From NCBI RefSeq assembly GCF_018613575.1, contig NZ_JAGGPX010000020.1, forward strand, positions 1-64,000: a DNA stretch of 64,000 bases, written 5' to 3'. The notes beneath the pieces were generated by a model, which was not told the DNA's origin, searched no databases, and worked only from the letters and a program-made list of their open reading frames with translations. Positions 1-9,368 of the stretch are shown here, in pieces. Numbering within the stretch: the first letter of the stretch is position 1; each line of letters begins with the position of its first letter. The translations under genes and the position numbers were made by a program. Origin of the DNA: Planococcus sp. ISL-110 (GTDB lineage: Bacteria; Bacillota; Bacilli; Bacillales_A; Planococcaceae).

Positions 1-125
1 GAAAGCGTCCGCCTGGAGCGCAGGATCCGGTATAAATACCATGAAATGTGTAATCATTCTGCATTACTTTTCTTTACTTCAGTATGGACTTCGCTTTTTG
101 TGTTTATCATCTACTTTCTTCTAAG

Positions 126-821
126 TTAATTACTTTCAGCAACTTTTACGACAAAAGGAAAATTGAGAACGCCGGTATCAGCGAATTTAAATTCAGCCCA
201 TAGTTTGTAAAACCCTGGGGATGGAAACTGAGCTTCAAATACGGTTTGGTCATTTGATATTGGATGAACATGGATAAAGCGTGTTCCTTGCTCATCCAGT
301 ACAACTACATGTCCCAATGCTCCCAAGTAAGGCAAAGGGGTATCATCGTGTAAATCAAAAGATAAAGTAGCGGATTTTCCGGCAATCAATTCGGGATGTT
401 GAAACGTGACTGTTTTCCCTGCGAATTCTTTTGTTGAACTTTCGTTTTTAACAAGCGAATCCCAATTCGTTTCAGGTGTCTCAGCCCCTTCGCCGACGGT
501 TATCATTATTGGCTCGATGACATAAGTCATCCCGGCAGGATTAATGTCAGCAAAAGCAAGGTAGCGCCCCGATGGCAGTTCCAACTCCACTTCATAATCT
601 CCTGAGTCGTTCTCAACGGGATGGACATGTAAGAAAGTCTCTAAATCCGCACTGACAATAACCAGGTGCATTCTTTTTTCGTGAGTTTCTGTTAATGTTA
701 CTGCATTATTGTGAGTATCCCGAACTTCAATTGTCACAATTCCGGAATTATAAGCAGTATTTACTTGAACCTTAGGAAGTTTTTCATCCATTTCGTGATG
801 GTGATGTTGATCATGTTTCAT
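126..821 (-). CDS. His-rich cytoplasmic protein of metal-resistance islands
   Basis: A 231-aa protein with no signal peptide or membrane segment. It opens with a His-rich stretch (KHDQHHHHEMDE) that could bind a metal. Two similar beta-rich halves each carry an HVHP motif (about residues 66 and 186). This resembles the YtkA/FixH-like immunoglobulin-fold proteins found beside copper and heavy-metal genes in Firmicutes. A good AAGGAGG site precedes the ATG. The gene ends 24 nt upstream of the MATE gene start on the same strand order (MATE gene upstream), so the two may be co-transcribed. The family assignment rests on pattern only; the function is unknown and a metal-binding role is inferred. 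Confidence 0.6.
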   Translation of the reverse strand: MKHDQHHHHEMDEKLPKVQVNTAYNSGIVTIEVRDTHNNAVTLTETHEKRMHLVIVSADLETFLHVHPVENDSGDYEVELELPSGRYLAFADINPAGMTYVIEPIMITVGEGAETPETNWDSLVKNESSTKEFAGKTVTFQHPELIAGKSATLSFDLHDDTPLPYLGALGHVVVLDEQGTRFIHVHPISNDQTVFEAQFPSPGFYKLWAEFKFADTGVLNFPFVVKVAESN

Positions 822-845
822 AATAAATTGCCTCCTTGTTGGCTA

Positions 846-2285
846 TTAGTAGTTGTTGGCATTTGTCGACATGTTTTCTTTGTTTGTTTGCGGATGACAC
901 TGAGCTTCTGGTTCTGGCGCTTTCTCGAGCGCCATCCATTTATCGCGTCGAAATTGAATCACTAAAACCATTGCGCGAAACGTGATGTCTATGCCAATTG
1001 CAATCCAGACGCCGGCCAACCCCCATCCCAACTGTATTCCTAACAGGTATACGAGCAGTGTACGGATAGCCCACATGCCAAAAGCGGTCAAATACATAGG
1101 GAATTTTGTGTTGTTCGCCCCTTGAAATGCTCCGGTCAGAACCATTAACACAGCAAGAAAAGGTTGGAAAACGCCTGAAATTTTCAATGCAGTCCCAATA
1201 TCACTGATTACTTCCGGGTCTTCGGTAAAGAATGAGGCGGCCCAGTCTCCAAAGAAGAACAAGACTGCTCCCAAAAGCGTCATGAACACTACGGTTAATT
1301 GGGTGGAAAGTTTTGCATACTTTCTGGCTTCTGCCAAGTTTCCGGCGCCAATCTGTTGACCTACCAGGATTGTTGCTGCGGTAGCAAAGCCATACCCAAT
1401 CATGTAGGAAAACACTTCAACATTACCGGCAATCTGGTGAGCCGCAAAGGCATTGGTTCCAAGGGCTACCACGAACCCGAAATAGACTATTTGGCCGGCC
1501 CGCATGACCAAGCGTTCTCCGGCTGCGGGTGCACCAAGTGTGGAAAGTTCCATTAAGTGCCCCTTATCCAGTTGCCAGTATTCTTTTCTGAATGCCAGTA
1601 CTTTTTCTTTGTTGACGTAGTAGAAAAGGGCTAAGCTGCCTATTAAACGGGAAACCACAGTGGCTATGGCAGCGCCGACAATTCCAAGTTCCGGAATAAA
1701 CAAAAAACCGAATATCAAAACATAATCAAGTACAGCATTGATGCCGTTGATGACTATACTTATCATCATCGGCGTTTTGGTGTCACCGGCTCCTCTTAGA
1801 ATCGCACTCATTACAAACATTAAAGACATGATGACAGAAGGAATCCCTACAATCCGTAAATACAATGATCCCAATTCCAGGACTTCTTCTTCAATGCCCA
1901 TTAGCCGTAACAGTGGTTCTGCAAAGAACCATGTAGCCACGCCGGTGAGAATCCCGAAAAGGATTGCCAGAATAATGGATTGCTGGGAGATGTGCCTTGC
2001 CTTCTCGGGCTGGTTTGCGCCCAGGAAGTTAGCAATTCGGACATTGGCTGCAACCCCGATCGCCATAAACAGGGCAAAGTAAATGGCGAGGACAGCGTTC
2101 GTGATCCCAACTGCTGAAACGGCTGCCAAGCTAATTTGAGAAACAAAATAAGTATCCACAAAACCCAGCAGAGTCTGAAAAAAGTTCTCTATTACTGCGG
2201 GTATGGCTAATACAATTATAATCTTCAACCGATCTCTATCTGTCTTCGGTTGAAGAGGTTGGTCGATCAATATATTCTCTTTCAT
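846..2285 (-). CDS. MATE family efflux transporter
   Basis: A 479-aa multidrug and toxin extrusion (MATE) transporter, an inner-membrane antiporter exporting organic cations in exchange for Na+ or H+. The chain is almost wholly hydrophobic with about 12 predicted helices in two similar halves. Family features include the early PAVIENFFQTLLGFVDTYFV segment (residues about 29-48) and the VGQQIGAGN motif in the second half, the counterpart of the GQ.lGa/N motif. The length is typical (440-480 aa). The last 30 residues are hydrophilic and not family-conserved. The start has an AAGGAG site 7 nt upstream. It lies just upstream of the His-rich protein gene on the minus strand. The substrate cannot be told from sequence. 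Confidence 0.9.
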   Translation of the reverse strand: MKENILIDQPLQPKTDRDRLKIIIVLAIPAVIENFFQTLLGFVDTYFVSQISLAAVSAVGITNAVLAIYFALFMAIGVAANVRIANFLGANQPEKARHISQQSIILAILFGILTGVATWFFAEPLLRLMGIEEEVLELGSLYLRIVGIPSVIMSLMFVMSAILRGAGDTKTPMMISIVINGINAVLDYVLIFGFLFIPELGIVGAAIATVVSRLIGSLALFYYVNKEKVLAFRKEYWQLDKGHLMELSTLGAPAAGERLVMRAGQIVYFGFVVALGTNAFAAHQIAGNVEVFSYMIGYGFATAATILVGQQIGAGNLAEARKYAKLSTQLTVVFMTLLGAVLFFFGDWAASFFTEDPEVISDIGTALKISGVFQPFLAVLMVLTGAFQGANNTKFPMYLTAFGMWAIRTLLVYLLGIQLGWGLAGVWIAIGIDITFRAMVLVIQFRRDKWMALEKAPEPEAQCHPQTNKENMSTNANNY

Positions 2286-2999
2286 CAGTTACTCCTTTCT
2301 AGAACCCTCCCTCACAAAACAAAAGTACACATAAAGTGTGCCATGTTCCAATTGTTGAGAACTTTATTATGCAATGTTTCAATACATAACTTTCTATCCG
2401 GGTCTTTAGCTGAGTTTTATAAAGATTCACGGCTTCGTCTCTACAAAACAGAGACTAATGAGTTGATTCTTTACAGGCAACTATTCATTTCTCAGCTGTC
2501 TAAAATGCTCTAACGCTTTTTGTGGCTCTTCCGGATTGCTGAAAGGGCTGACTTTGGTTTCATTTTCTTTTAAGAACTTAGTTGCTTCTTTTAACTGTTG
2601 AAATGAGCCCATCATGTGATTCTAGGTGAGACGTGAGTAACCCGGTATCTGTAGATGGCAATAACTTAATAAAACATCTTTCCGTATGGTTATTTACTTG
2701 GTGCTATATAAACTTCTACCCTTAAACACCCTTTACAAACTCCATAGAAAATGCAGATTTACTTTTGACAAACTGGGACTGTACAAAGTTGAAAGTTCTA
2801 CAACTTTAACAAGTGAATTTAGTAGGATCTATAAAGAGGATTCCGGAAAAGATTGTCATCGATGTTTAAAAAGGAAGTTTTCACTTTCGCAAACTGTTCT
2901 TAATAGGCAAGATGAAAGATTCCATACGGGAGGTTGCTGAGGGAGAAAAAAGAACAAGGCGGAAAAATAAAGAATCGGAAGTTTCCACCCAAGCGTGAA
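2286..2999. other. gene-poor stretch upstream of the MATE gene
   Basis: About 700 nt without a convincing gene. Base composition is AT-richer than the flanks. A 44-codon minus-strand frame (2481-2615, product ending LEHFRQLRNE) has plausible amino-acid use but no ribosome binding site, and may be the tail of a lost gene. Other frames here have no start signals or family resemblance. The right edge merges with the D,D-carboxypeptidase remnant. Confidence 0.4.
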
Positions 3000-3297
3000 G
3001 ATATTAAAGTAACTGGCAAGTTGTCGACTTTTTCCTTTTGGGTGACTGTGACAACATCATTAAAATTTACGCTTTCAATGGCAAAAATTGCTGTGGCGAT
3101 TTTTTTTGCACTGGCAGGATACACCTGAGACCGTGTGTTCTTTTGGTAGAAGACTTTTCCAGTAGTTGCCTCTAAAATAATAGCTGCTTCACTGAATAGG
3201 CTAGGCAGGGAGGGGGCAACAGTTTTACTGAAAACTGTAGAAATGATAAATATGTTGTTAATAATTAAAATAGTTGAAACAATACTTAATTTTTCAT
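3000..3297 (-). pseudogene. D-alanyl-D-alanine carboxypeptidase remnant (N-terminal fragment)
   Basis: Read on the minus strand, an AGGAG site and ATG (3297) are followed by a run of A. Restoring one A after the ATG gives a secreted-type leader, then LEATTGKVFYQKNT and YPASAKKIATAIFAIE. These are the N-terminal beta strand and the SxxK active-site region (S-A-K-K) of DacA/DacF-type penicillin-binding D,D-carboxypeptidases. Similarity fades after about 100 residues (VTVTQKE), so the SxN and KTG motifs and the membrane anchor are missing. It therefore carries both an early one-base frameshift and a large 3-prime deletion. It starts 20 nt downstream of the MurE-like gene on the same strand, so the two once formed a cell-wall operon. 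Confidence 0.7.
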
Positions 3298-3316
3298 AAA
3301 TACTCCTGAGTGATTT

Positions 3317-4768
3317 TTATTTCAGCTTCGTTATAAAATTAATGGTTTCCCGGTCCGAGGCAGTCGGTAACTTGAAGTTTTGCCGATACTTCTCGTGTCC
3401 TTTGCCGGTAATCACAATCCAGTCGCCTGACTGGCTGTCTTCTATAGCATACTTAATGGCCAGAGTGCGGTCAGGAATAATGCTTCCCTTTTCACTTCCG
3501 TAGGTATCCTGTAAATTGCTTAGCGTTTTTATCATTTCATCAGAGGAAACGGAATTTAAGTCATCCAATGTTAAAACGTACTTGTCGCTTAAATCGGTTG
3601 TTAACGAAAGCATTGTCTGTCTTTTACTGGAGTCTCTGTCTCCCCGAAACCCGAAAATATGAATTATTCTTTTGGCGCCCTGCTGTTTTGCTGTCGTTAA
3701 GCAATAGGAAATAGCGTCAGGTGTATGCGCGTAGTCAACGATAACCGTAGCACCATTCAGTAGTGGATAGGCTTCAAACCGTCCTTCAACACCTTTAAAT
3801 TCACCGGTTGATTTAAGAATATCATTCGGATTAATCCCGACTAACTTTGAAGTCATGTAAGCCATCAAGGTGTTATAAACGTTGTGTATTCCGTTCATAG
3901 GAGAATGGATAGTTCGGTATTCGTTGTCCTCCTCAATCAAGGCGCTGGATTTTTGTGAATGCAAACTCGAAATCCGAAGGTGATTTTCTTCGGACTCGCC
4001 GATCGTGTAAACGGTTTTTCCTCTGTTCCGTAAAATCTTTGTTAGTTTCATACCCCAGGGGTTATCCTTATTCACAATAGCTTTACCGTGGATTTTCAAC
4101 TGGTTAAACAACAGCAATTTGATGGAGAAGTATTCTTCTATAGTGGAATGATAATCCAGATGTTCAGGGTGTAGATTAGAAAATAAACAATAGTCAAATT
4201 CAATGCCTTCTATCCGATGCTGGCTTAATGCGTGGGATGAAACTTCCATAATGATGACATCATCCTTGCTCATGGACAAAAGTTTATGTAAAACAAGCGG
4301 GTTGGGCGTTGTATGTGCGCTTTGAATTCTTTCACCATTAACAATATTTTGCAGGGTGCCAAATACTGAACAAGTTTTCCCGTTGCTTTCCAACATATGT
4401 TTTAACATGTAACATGTCGTTGTCTTGCCGTTAGTTCCTGTAATTCCGATAACTGTTTTGTGTTTCGCTGGATTGCCATAAAAGTTTCTAGCAATTATTC
4501 CAAGGGACTTACGGCTGCTTTCAACTAGTAAATAAGGTACAGGTAAGTTGGTAATGGGCTGTTCTCCTACTACCGCCACAGCACCTTTTTTTATTGCAAG
4601 ATCAAGGAAGTCGTGGCCGTCTTTCTCAAAACCTTTAACGGCAACAAATAAATCTCCCTCACTGATGTTTTGCGAGTTATCTGAAATCCCTTGTATGTTT
4701 ACGTCTGAAGTCAATTGGTTGAATTGAGATTTTAGTTCAAGACCATGTAGTAAATAACTTAATTTCAT
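3317..4768 (-). CDS. MurE-like UDP-MurNAc-tripeptide ligase paralogue
   Basis: A 483-aa Mur ligase that would add the third residue (diamino acid) to UDP-MurNAc-L-Ala-D-Glu in the cytoplasm. The ATP loop is GITGTNGKTTT (about residues 109-119). TTPNPL, EVSSHAL and HLDYH are the substrate and Mg motifs. YFSIKLLLF carries the lysine that is carbamylated in the family. The DNPR motif that marks diaminopimelate-specific MurE is replaced by DDLN, which argues against meso-DAP and would suit a lysine-type wall; that is an inference. It is remote from any dcw cluster and paired with a broken D,D-carboxypeptidase, so it is probably a second, accessory MurE. The start has a GGAGAGG site. Confidence 0.85.
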   Translation of the reverse strand: MKLSYLLHGLELKSQFNQLTSDVNIQGISDNSQNISEGDLFVAVKGFEKDGHDFLDLAIKKGAVAVVGEQPITNLPVPYLLVESSRKSLGIIARNFYGNPAKHKTVIGITGTNGKTTTCYMLKHMLESNGKTCSVFGTLQNIVNGERIQSAHTTPNPLVLHKLLSMSKDDVIIMEVSSHALSQHRIEGIEFDYCLFSNLHPEHLDYHSTIEEYFSIKLLLFNQLKIHGKAIVNKDNPWGMKLTKILRNRGKTVYTIGESEENHLRISSLHSQKSSALIEEDNEYRTIHSPMNGIHNVYNTLMAYMTSKLVGINPNDILKSTGEFKGVEGRFEAYPLLNGATVIVDYAHTPDAISYCLTTAKQQGAKRIIHIFGFRGDRDSSKRQTMLSLTTDLSDKYVLTLDDLNSVSSDEMIKTLSNLQDTYGSEKGSIIPDRTLAIKYAIEDSQSGDWIVITGKGHEKYRQNFKLPTASDRETINFITKLK

Positions 4769-5097
4769 TTTTTCAAACCTCTCCGATGCCTTCTTTATAA
4801 TCGACTTATATTAACCGAATAGTATTGAGAAAGTATGCAGTTTTGGAAGCAGGGAAGAAGTGTAAAGAAAATGACCTGCATGAAATGAAAATGTAAAAAT
4901 CATTTTTCTGTACCAACAATAACAAAAGAGCTTTTTATAGTCTTCGCAGATGAATTTTTACACAAAACTTCTGTTGCTCGATTGAACTTAGGTTTTATAC
5001 GTCATAAAAAAGATCAGGGTGGAACCCTTAGGCAACTGGAATGAGTAAAAGAGTCAGATACTTAGATTCAGTAAATAAAACTATTACTATCACAAAA
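4769..5097. other. intergenic stretch without visible genes
   Basis: About 330 AT-rich nt upstream of the MurE-like gene. It should contain that gene's promoter, but no strong sigma-A match stands out. No frame has coding character on either strand. Confidence 0.4.
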
Positions 5098-5131
5098 GGA
5101 AAAAGCTATCTGCGCCTAGATAGCTTTTTCC
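5098..5131. terminator. strong hairpin, probable bidirectional terminator
   Basis: A perfect 14-bp stem, GGAAAAAGCTATCT paired with AGATAGCTTTTTCC, with a 6-nt loop. T-runs lie within each arm. It sits just beyond the stop of the YdhK remnant read on the minus strand, and was probably its terminator. Confidence 0.6.
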
Positions 5132-5160
5132 TCAAATAACCCTAATTAAATATATAGAAG

Positions 5161-5400
5161 TTAATCAGCAGTGATTTCATTTTCTGTTACCCGCATATGG
5201 TTTGTTACTGCTTTTCTTATGGAGGCTGTATAATCAATTATATAAACAGTCGTTTCTGCGGCCGAGTTGATTACCACATTTGGTCATCCATTCCTTCCAT
5301 GTGATCCCTCAGGCACTGCGCTTGATCCTGAATAATCCATATTCATGTCTTCATCAGAACCACTTGTCCATATGCAGCTCCTCGTCAAAGATATCCTTTT
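5161..5400 (-). pseudogene. YdhK (DUF1541) family lipoprotein remnant
   Basis: The minus strand encodes pieces of a YdhK-type protein. One piece is DEDMNMDYSGSSAVPEGS (the acidic MDHSSSGEVPEG-like leader). After an in-frame TGA comes INSAAETTVYIIDYTASI and then VTNHMRVTENEITAD, matching the C-terminal repeat of DUF1541 proteins (DSAEKTTVYMVDYT...VTNHKWVTESEL type). The central part is deleted and the frame is broken, so no product is expected. YdhK proteins are commonly carried with copper and other metal-resistance genes, which fits the neighbouring Asp-box lipoprotein and copper ATPase remnant. Confidence 0.65.
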
Positions 5401-5586
5401 GTCATATTAAATCCATCTTTCTCTTCATCTTTCACTCAGTTTATCTTTGCTGTGCAGAAAAGATGTCATTCTTCTTGTTAATCGGGTGTTTATGCACAAA
5501 AAGTTGAAACTTTTCCATTAGACTGTATAAGTATGTTTATTCATATAAAGAATTTCAGGAAATCGATAAACTTGGAGGACATAAAG

Positions 5587-6492
5587 ATGAAGAAGAGAAT
5601 AATGGTGAATGCACTTCTATCAATGACCTTGCTAGCAGGGTGCAGTAATAATACAACAGGATCATTCGAAGTACCGTTTAAAGGGGAGTTAAGCCATGTG
5701 CACGGAATGGGCTATCCGGGAAATGGGGACAGCTTGTATTTTGCTTCACATATCGGGTTGAAAATTTACCGCGATAGCGAATGGTATGAAACCGCTGATA
5801 ATTTTTACGATTATATGGGCTTTAATGCAGTGGGTAAGGGCTTCTATTCTTCTGGACACCCAAGTGCAGATTCAAATCTACCCAATCCGCTTGGAATTCA
5901 GCGGAGTGCAGATGGCGGAGAAACCTTGGAAGAGGTTGCATTTCAAGGGGAAACGGATTTTCATGCCATGGCTGTAGGCTACACTAGTCATGAAATTTTC
6001 TTGTTCAATCCAACAAAAAATTCCTTGCTGGCAGCTGGATTTCATAAAAGCAATGATGAAGGAGAATCGTGGGAGCCAGCTCAGGCTTCAGGATTAAAAG
6101 GAGAAGTGTCTGCGCTAGCCCTACACCCGACAGATTCGAACTTGGTCGCTGCAGCTACTTCTTCAGGTGTTTATTTCTCCCGTGATGCCGGAGAAACATT
6201 CGAGGTGGTTACAGCGGAAACTGAAACAGGAACAGCGGTGCATTTCACTGAAGACCACTTGTATTTTGGAAGCTTCGGAACAACTGCGGCTTTAATGAAG
6301 TATACTGTTGAAAATGAAGAGCTGGAGATGCTGAATATACCGGATCTTTCGGAAGATGCCATCGCTTTTATCGCACAAAACCCGAATGATGAGTTGGAGC
6401 TGGCTATCTATACATTGCAGGGTCAGGCGTACTTATCGGAAGACGGTTCACAGACCTGGGAAACGTTGCTGCAAGATGGGGAAAACGATTAA
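5587..6492 (+). CDS. Asp-box (F510_1955-type) secreted lipoprotein
   Basis: A 301-aa predicted lipoprotein. The start is the ATG at 5587, preceded by CTTGGAGG, rather than an upstream ATG at 5533. The leader KKRIMVNALLSMTLLAGC ends in the lipobox LAGC. The body is a beta-propeller type with four Asp-box (BNR) motifs: QRSADGGETLEE, HKSNDEGESWEP, SRDAGETFEV and SEDGSQTWET. An early HVHGMGYP segment is typical of proteins called F510_1955 family glycosylhydrolase. The family name does not prove enzyme activity. It is the only intact gene between the YdhK and copper-ATPase remnants, so it belongs to the same metal-resistance island. Confidence 0.75.
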   Translation: MKKRIMVNALLSMTLLAGCSNNTTGSFEVPFKGELSHVHGMGYPGNGDSLYFASHIGLKIYRDSEWYETADNFYDYMGFNAVGKGFYSSGHPSADSNLPNPLGIQRSADGGETLEEVAFQGETDFHAMAVGYTSHEIFLFNPTKNSLLAAGFHKSNDEGESWEPAQASGLKGEVSALALHPTDSNLVAAATSSGVYFSRDAGETFEVVTAETETGTAVHFTEDHLYFGSFGTTAALMKYTVENEELEMLNIPDLSEDAIAFIAQNPNDELELAIYTLQGQAYLSEDGSQTWETLLQDGEND

Positions 6493-6504
6493 AGAAAACC
6501 GGAA

Positions 6505-6810
6505 ATGAAGGAAGTTTTGGAACATACCGACTTTGGTGAAGTTCCACAAGAAGGACAAATAGTCGAAGAGAGATGGAACGAGAAAGAATTTATTGCGACC
6601 GACAGTCCAGGAAACGGCAGATGTCGTTCTTGTGAAGAGCAACCCGAATGACGTAGTGGCGTTAATTGATCTGTCGAAAAAGACTTGCCGAAAAACGGTT
6701 CAAAATTTATGGTGGGCAACCGGATACAATATTTTCGCCATCTCGCTTGCTGCAGGCATTTTAGCGCCGTGCTTAGGAAGAGTTTCGATACGAGTTCTAT
6801 AAAAGCTAGC
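6505..6810 (+). pseudogene. copper-translocating P-type ATPase (CopB-like) C-terminal remnant
   Basis: One frame reads [20 protein letters not shown] then [20 protein letters not shown]. This is the segment following the hinge and the start of the last membrane helices of CopB-type P1B ATPases ([12 protein letters not shown] and WWATGYN motifs). A frame change then leads into [16 protein letters not shown], resembling the terminal AVLMSLST.IVAINA helix. The upstream part in another frame is not recognisable. Everything before the hinge (phosphorylation site DKTGT, metal helices) is absent. It is a decayed fragment just downstream of the Asp-box lipoprotein gene. Confidence 0.7.
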
Positions 6811-6898
6811 CTGTTTTTTAAGAAGCGTAGGAAAGAAAGACCATTCGAAGATGTTTATCAAATGGAGAATTTCTCAATTCGATCATACAGGACATAAA

Positions 6899-6949
6899 AA
6901 AAGGCTGCCGCCAAAAGTCAGGAAACTAACTTTTGGGGCAGCCTTCTTT
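6899..6949. terminator. bidirectional terminator at the ispH 3-prime end
   Basis: AAGGCTGCC pairs with GGCAGCCTT, with an inner CCAAAAGT/ACTTTTGG stem. T-runs lie on the right and A-runs on the left. It serves ispH on the minus strand. Confidence 0.8.
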
Positions 6950-7930
6950 TTATTCCCCTACCGGATACGGCTCGATGCGATCCGATGGTTTCGGGTGCTT
7001 GATTTTCGGTAAGATCTTGTTGAGTGGCACAGACCGTGTCAGTTCATGTGTGCTTGGGTCAGCCGGATCAAAAAGATCCAGGAACTTCATCACTTCTTTG
7101 ACGATCGGCGTCGGTGTGGAAGCACCAGCTGTAATGCCGACTGTTTCAACGCCTTCCAGCCATTCCAACTTCAATTCGGACAAATCGGAAATGCGGTAGG
7201 CCGGCGTGCCGGCGATGTCCTGGGACACCTGTGCCAAGCGGTTTGAGTTATTGCTCATCGGATCGCCGATGACAATCAATAAATCGGCTTCGCCGGCCTG
7301 CTGCGCCACTGCTTCCTGACGCACCTGGGTAGCCAGGCAAATTTCCTTATGGACTTCAGAGTGCGGGAATTTTTCTTTCAGGCGTTTCATCATGTCCACA
7401 ACATCCCATTGGCTCATTGTGGTTTGGTTGGTAACAATGATCTTCTCGGAATCCAGTTCCAGGCGGTTGACGTCTTCAACGGTTTCCACCAAATGGACCA
7501 TGTCCGGTGCGACGCCGATTGCGCCCTCCGGCTCTGGATGTCCGCTTTTTCCGATATAGACGATCTGATAGCCATCTGCTGTTTTTTCGCGAATCAAGTC
7601 ATGCGTCACGGTGACATCAGGGCACGTCGCATCAATCGATACGAGGCCTTTGCGCTTCGCCAGCTCGCGGACTTGCGGTGAGACACCATGGGCAGTGAAA
7701 ATCACCGTGCCGGTTTCCACTTTTTCCAGGATTTCCAGACGGTTGCTGCCATCCAATGTTATGATGCCATCATGTTCGAACGCGTCTGTTACATGTTTAT
7801 TGTGGACGATCATTCCTAGTATATAAATGGGGCGTGGCAAACTTTCGTCCATCGCAGCGTTCTTTGCGATGACCATGGCATCCACCACTCCGTAGCAATA
7901 TCCTCTTGGCGATATTTTCATAACCTTCAT
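6950..7930 (-). CDS. ispH: 4-hydroxy-3-methylbut-2-enyl diphosphate reductase
   Basis: The last enzyme of the MEP isoprenoid pathway, a [4Fe-4S] protein making IPP and DMAPP from HMBPP. It has 326 aa from the ATG at 7930, which has an AAAGGAG site; a longer frame from 7957 lacks one. The N terminus [15 protein letters not shown] carries the first cluster Cys (residue 12). The other two are in DATCPD and KEICLATQ. Substrate-binding HNKHV and TNQTTMS motifs are present. It is divergent from cshB, as in Bacillus. The other MEP genes in this window are ispG and dxs, plus prenyl synthase ispA. Confidence 0.95.
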   Translation of the reverse strand: MKVMKISPRGYCYGVVDAMVIAKNAAMDESLPRPIYILGMIVHNKHVTDAFEHDGIITLDGSNRLEILEKVETGTVIFTAHGVSPQVRELAKRKGLVSIDATCPDVTVTHDLIREKTADGYQIVYIGKSGHPEPEGAIGVAPDMVHLVETVEDVNRLELDSEKIIVTNQTTMSQWDVVDMMKRLKEKFPHSEVHKEICLATQVRQEAVAQQAGEADLLIVIGDPMSNNSNRLAQVSQDIAGTPAYRISDLSELKLEWLEGVETVGITAGASTPTPIVKEVMKFLDLFDPADPSTHELTRSVPLNKILPKIKHPKPSDRIEPYPVGE

Positions 7931-8021
7931 CAAGTACCGCGCTCCTTTCAAAATCATACATTTATTATAACGGAGATGGCACTGCTTTACAAAAGTTGCA
8001 TCGCGTAAAGCTGCTATTTTA

Positions 8022-8030
8022 TGCTATAAT
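8022..8030 (+). promoter_or_regulatory. extended -10 promoter for cshB
   Basis: TGCTATAAT is an exact extended sigma-A -10 element 31 nt before the cshB start. No good -35 box lies at 16-18 nt, as is usual for extended -10 promoters. Confidence 0.55.
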
Positions 8031-8060
8031 ATTTAGAGCTTAAGGAGGGAATTTAATCCC

Positions 8061-9356
8061 ATGACAAAATTCAACGAATACCCATTCAAACCCTTCCTAT
8101 TGGAAGCGGTAGAAAAACTCGGTTTTACAGAACCGACGCCGATTCAAAAGGAAATGATGCCCCATATATTGAAAGGTTCTAGTGCCATTGGCCAATCCCA
8201 TACAGGGACTGGAAAAACGCATAGTTTCATTATCCCAATCGTAGAACGCATCGACGTCAGCAAACAGGAAGTGCAGGCGGTAATCGCAGCACCGACGCGT
8301 GAACTTGGAACGCAGATCTACAATGAGTTGCAGAAACTGGTTGTCGGATCCGGCATTGAAGTGAAATCGTTTATCGGTGGAACAGACAAGCAACGTTCAA
8401 TCAACAAATTGAAAACACAGCCGCATATCGTCATTGGCACACCTGGGCGCCTGAAAGACCTGGTCAAAGAAAACGCCCTATTAGTACACACCGGAAAAAT
8501 TCTTGTAGTGGATGAAGCCGATTTGGCTTTTGACCTTGGCTTTATCGAAGAAATCGATCAGGTAGCCGGCAAGATGCAGGACAATCTGGAGATGTATGTC
8601 TTTTCAGCAACAATTCCTGAAAAGTTAAAACCGTTCCTGAAAAAATACATGGAATCACCGGTTCATGTGAAAATCGGCGACAAACGTCCGACAGCAGATG
8701 GCCTAGATTTCTATTTAGTGCCTGTTCGCAGCAAAAAGAAAATGGAGCGCCTGCAGGATGTCATGAAAGTCATCAATCCTTATTTGGCAATCATTTTCGT
8801 CAATACCCGCACCAACGCCGATTATGTTGCTGACCAATTGGCGAGAGAAGGCATCCGTGTCGGCCGTGTCCATGGCGACTTGGCACCGCGTGAACGCGTT
8901 AAAATGATGCGTCAGATCCGCGACTTGGAGTATCAATACATCGTAGCGACAGATCTTGCTGCGCGCGGCATTGATATCCAGGGCGTCAGCCACGTCATCA
9001 ACTATGAATTGCCGGAAGACCTGGAGTTCTTTATTCACCGTGTTGGCCGTACGGCTCGCGCAGGAATGAAAGGAGTAGCCATCACATTATTCAAGCCGGA
9101 AGACGACGACGCCATTGTCCGGATTGAAAAAATGGGCATTCCTTTCCAGCAAAAAGATATCGTCAAAGGCGAGTTCGTCGATTTGAAAGAGCGCCATAAA
9201 CGTACAACCCGTACCAGACCGACGAATGAAGCGGATGCAAAAGCGAAAACGATGGTCCATAAACCAAAAGCCGTAAGACCGATGTACAAGAAGAAGATGA
9301 AGTGGAAAATGGACGAAATCAAAAAAGCGGAACGCCGCAAAAATCGCAAAAAGTAA
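8061..9356 (+). CDS. cshB: DEAD-box RNA helicase CshB
   Basis: A 431-aa ATP-dependent RNA helicase of the cold-shock/ribosome-assembly type. It has the Q motif with FTEPTPIQKEM, motif I GQSHTGTGKTH (the S-H-T-G-T form is typical of CshB/YqfR), DEAD in VDEADLAFDLGF, SAT in FSATIP, and motif VI HRVGRTARAG. The C-terminal tail is strongly basic (KKKMKWKMDEIKKAERRKNRKK) and should bind RNA. The start follows AAGGAGG. nfo begins 12 nt after its stop, so they are co-transcribed, as in Bacillus and Listeria. Confidence 0.93.
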   Translation: MTKFNEYPFKPFLLEAVEKLGFTEPTPIQKEMMPHILKGSSAIGQSHTGTGKTHSFIIPIVERIDVSKQEVQAVIAAPTRELGTQIYNELQKLVVGSGIEVKSFIGGTDKQRSINKLKTQPHIVIGTPGRLKDLVKENALLVHTGKILVVDEADLAFDLGFIEEIDQVAGKMQDNLEMYVFSATIPEKLKPFLKKYMESPVHVKIGDKRPTADGLDFYLVPVRSKKKMERLQDVMKVINPYLAIIFVNTRTNADYVADQLAREGIRVGRVHGDLAPRERVKMMRQIRDLEYQYIVATDLAARGIDIQGVSHVINYELPEDLEFFIHRVGRTARAGMKGVAITLFKPEDDDAIVRIEKMGIPFQQKDIVKGEFVDLKERHKRTTRTRPTNEADAKAKTMVHKPKAVRPMYKKKMKWKMDEIKKAERRKNRKK

Positions 9357-9368
9357 GGAGATAGTTTC

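Noticed and set aside
2481-2615. 44-codon minus-strand frame as a gene
   Set aside because: No ribosome binding site, no family resemblance; at most the tail of a lost gene.
5280-5507. 75-codon plus-strand frame
   Set aside because: It is opposite the YdhK remnant and is Ser/Cys/His-rich shadow sequence.
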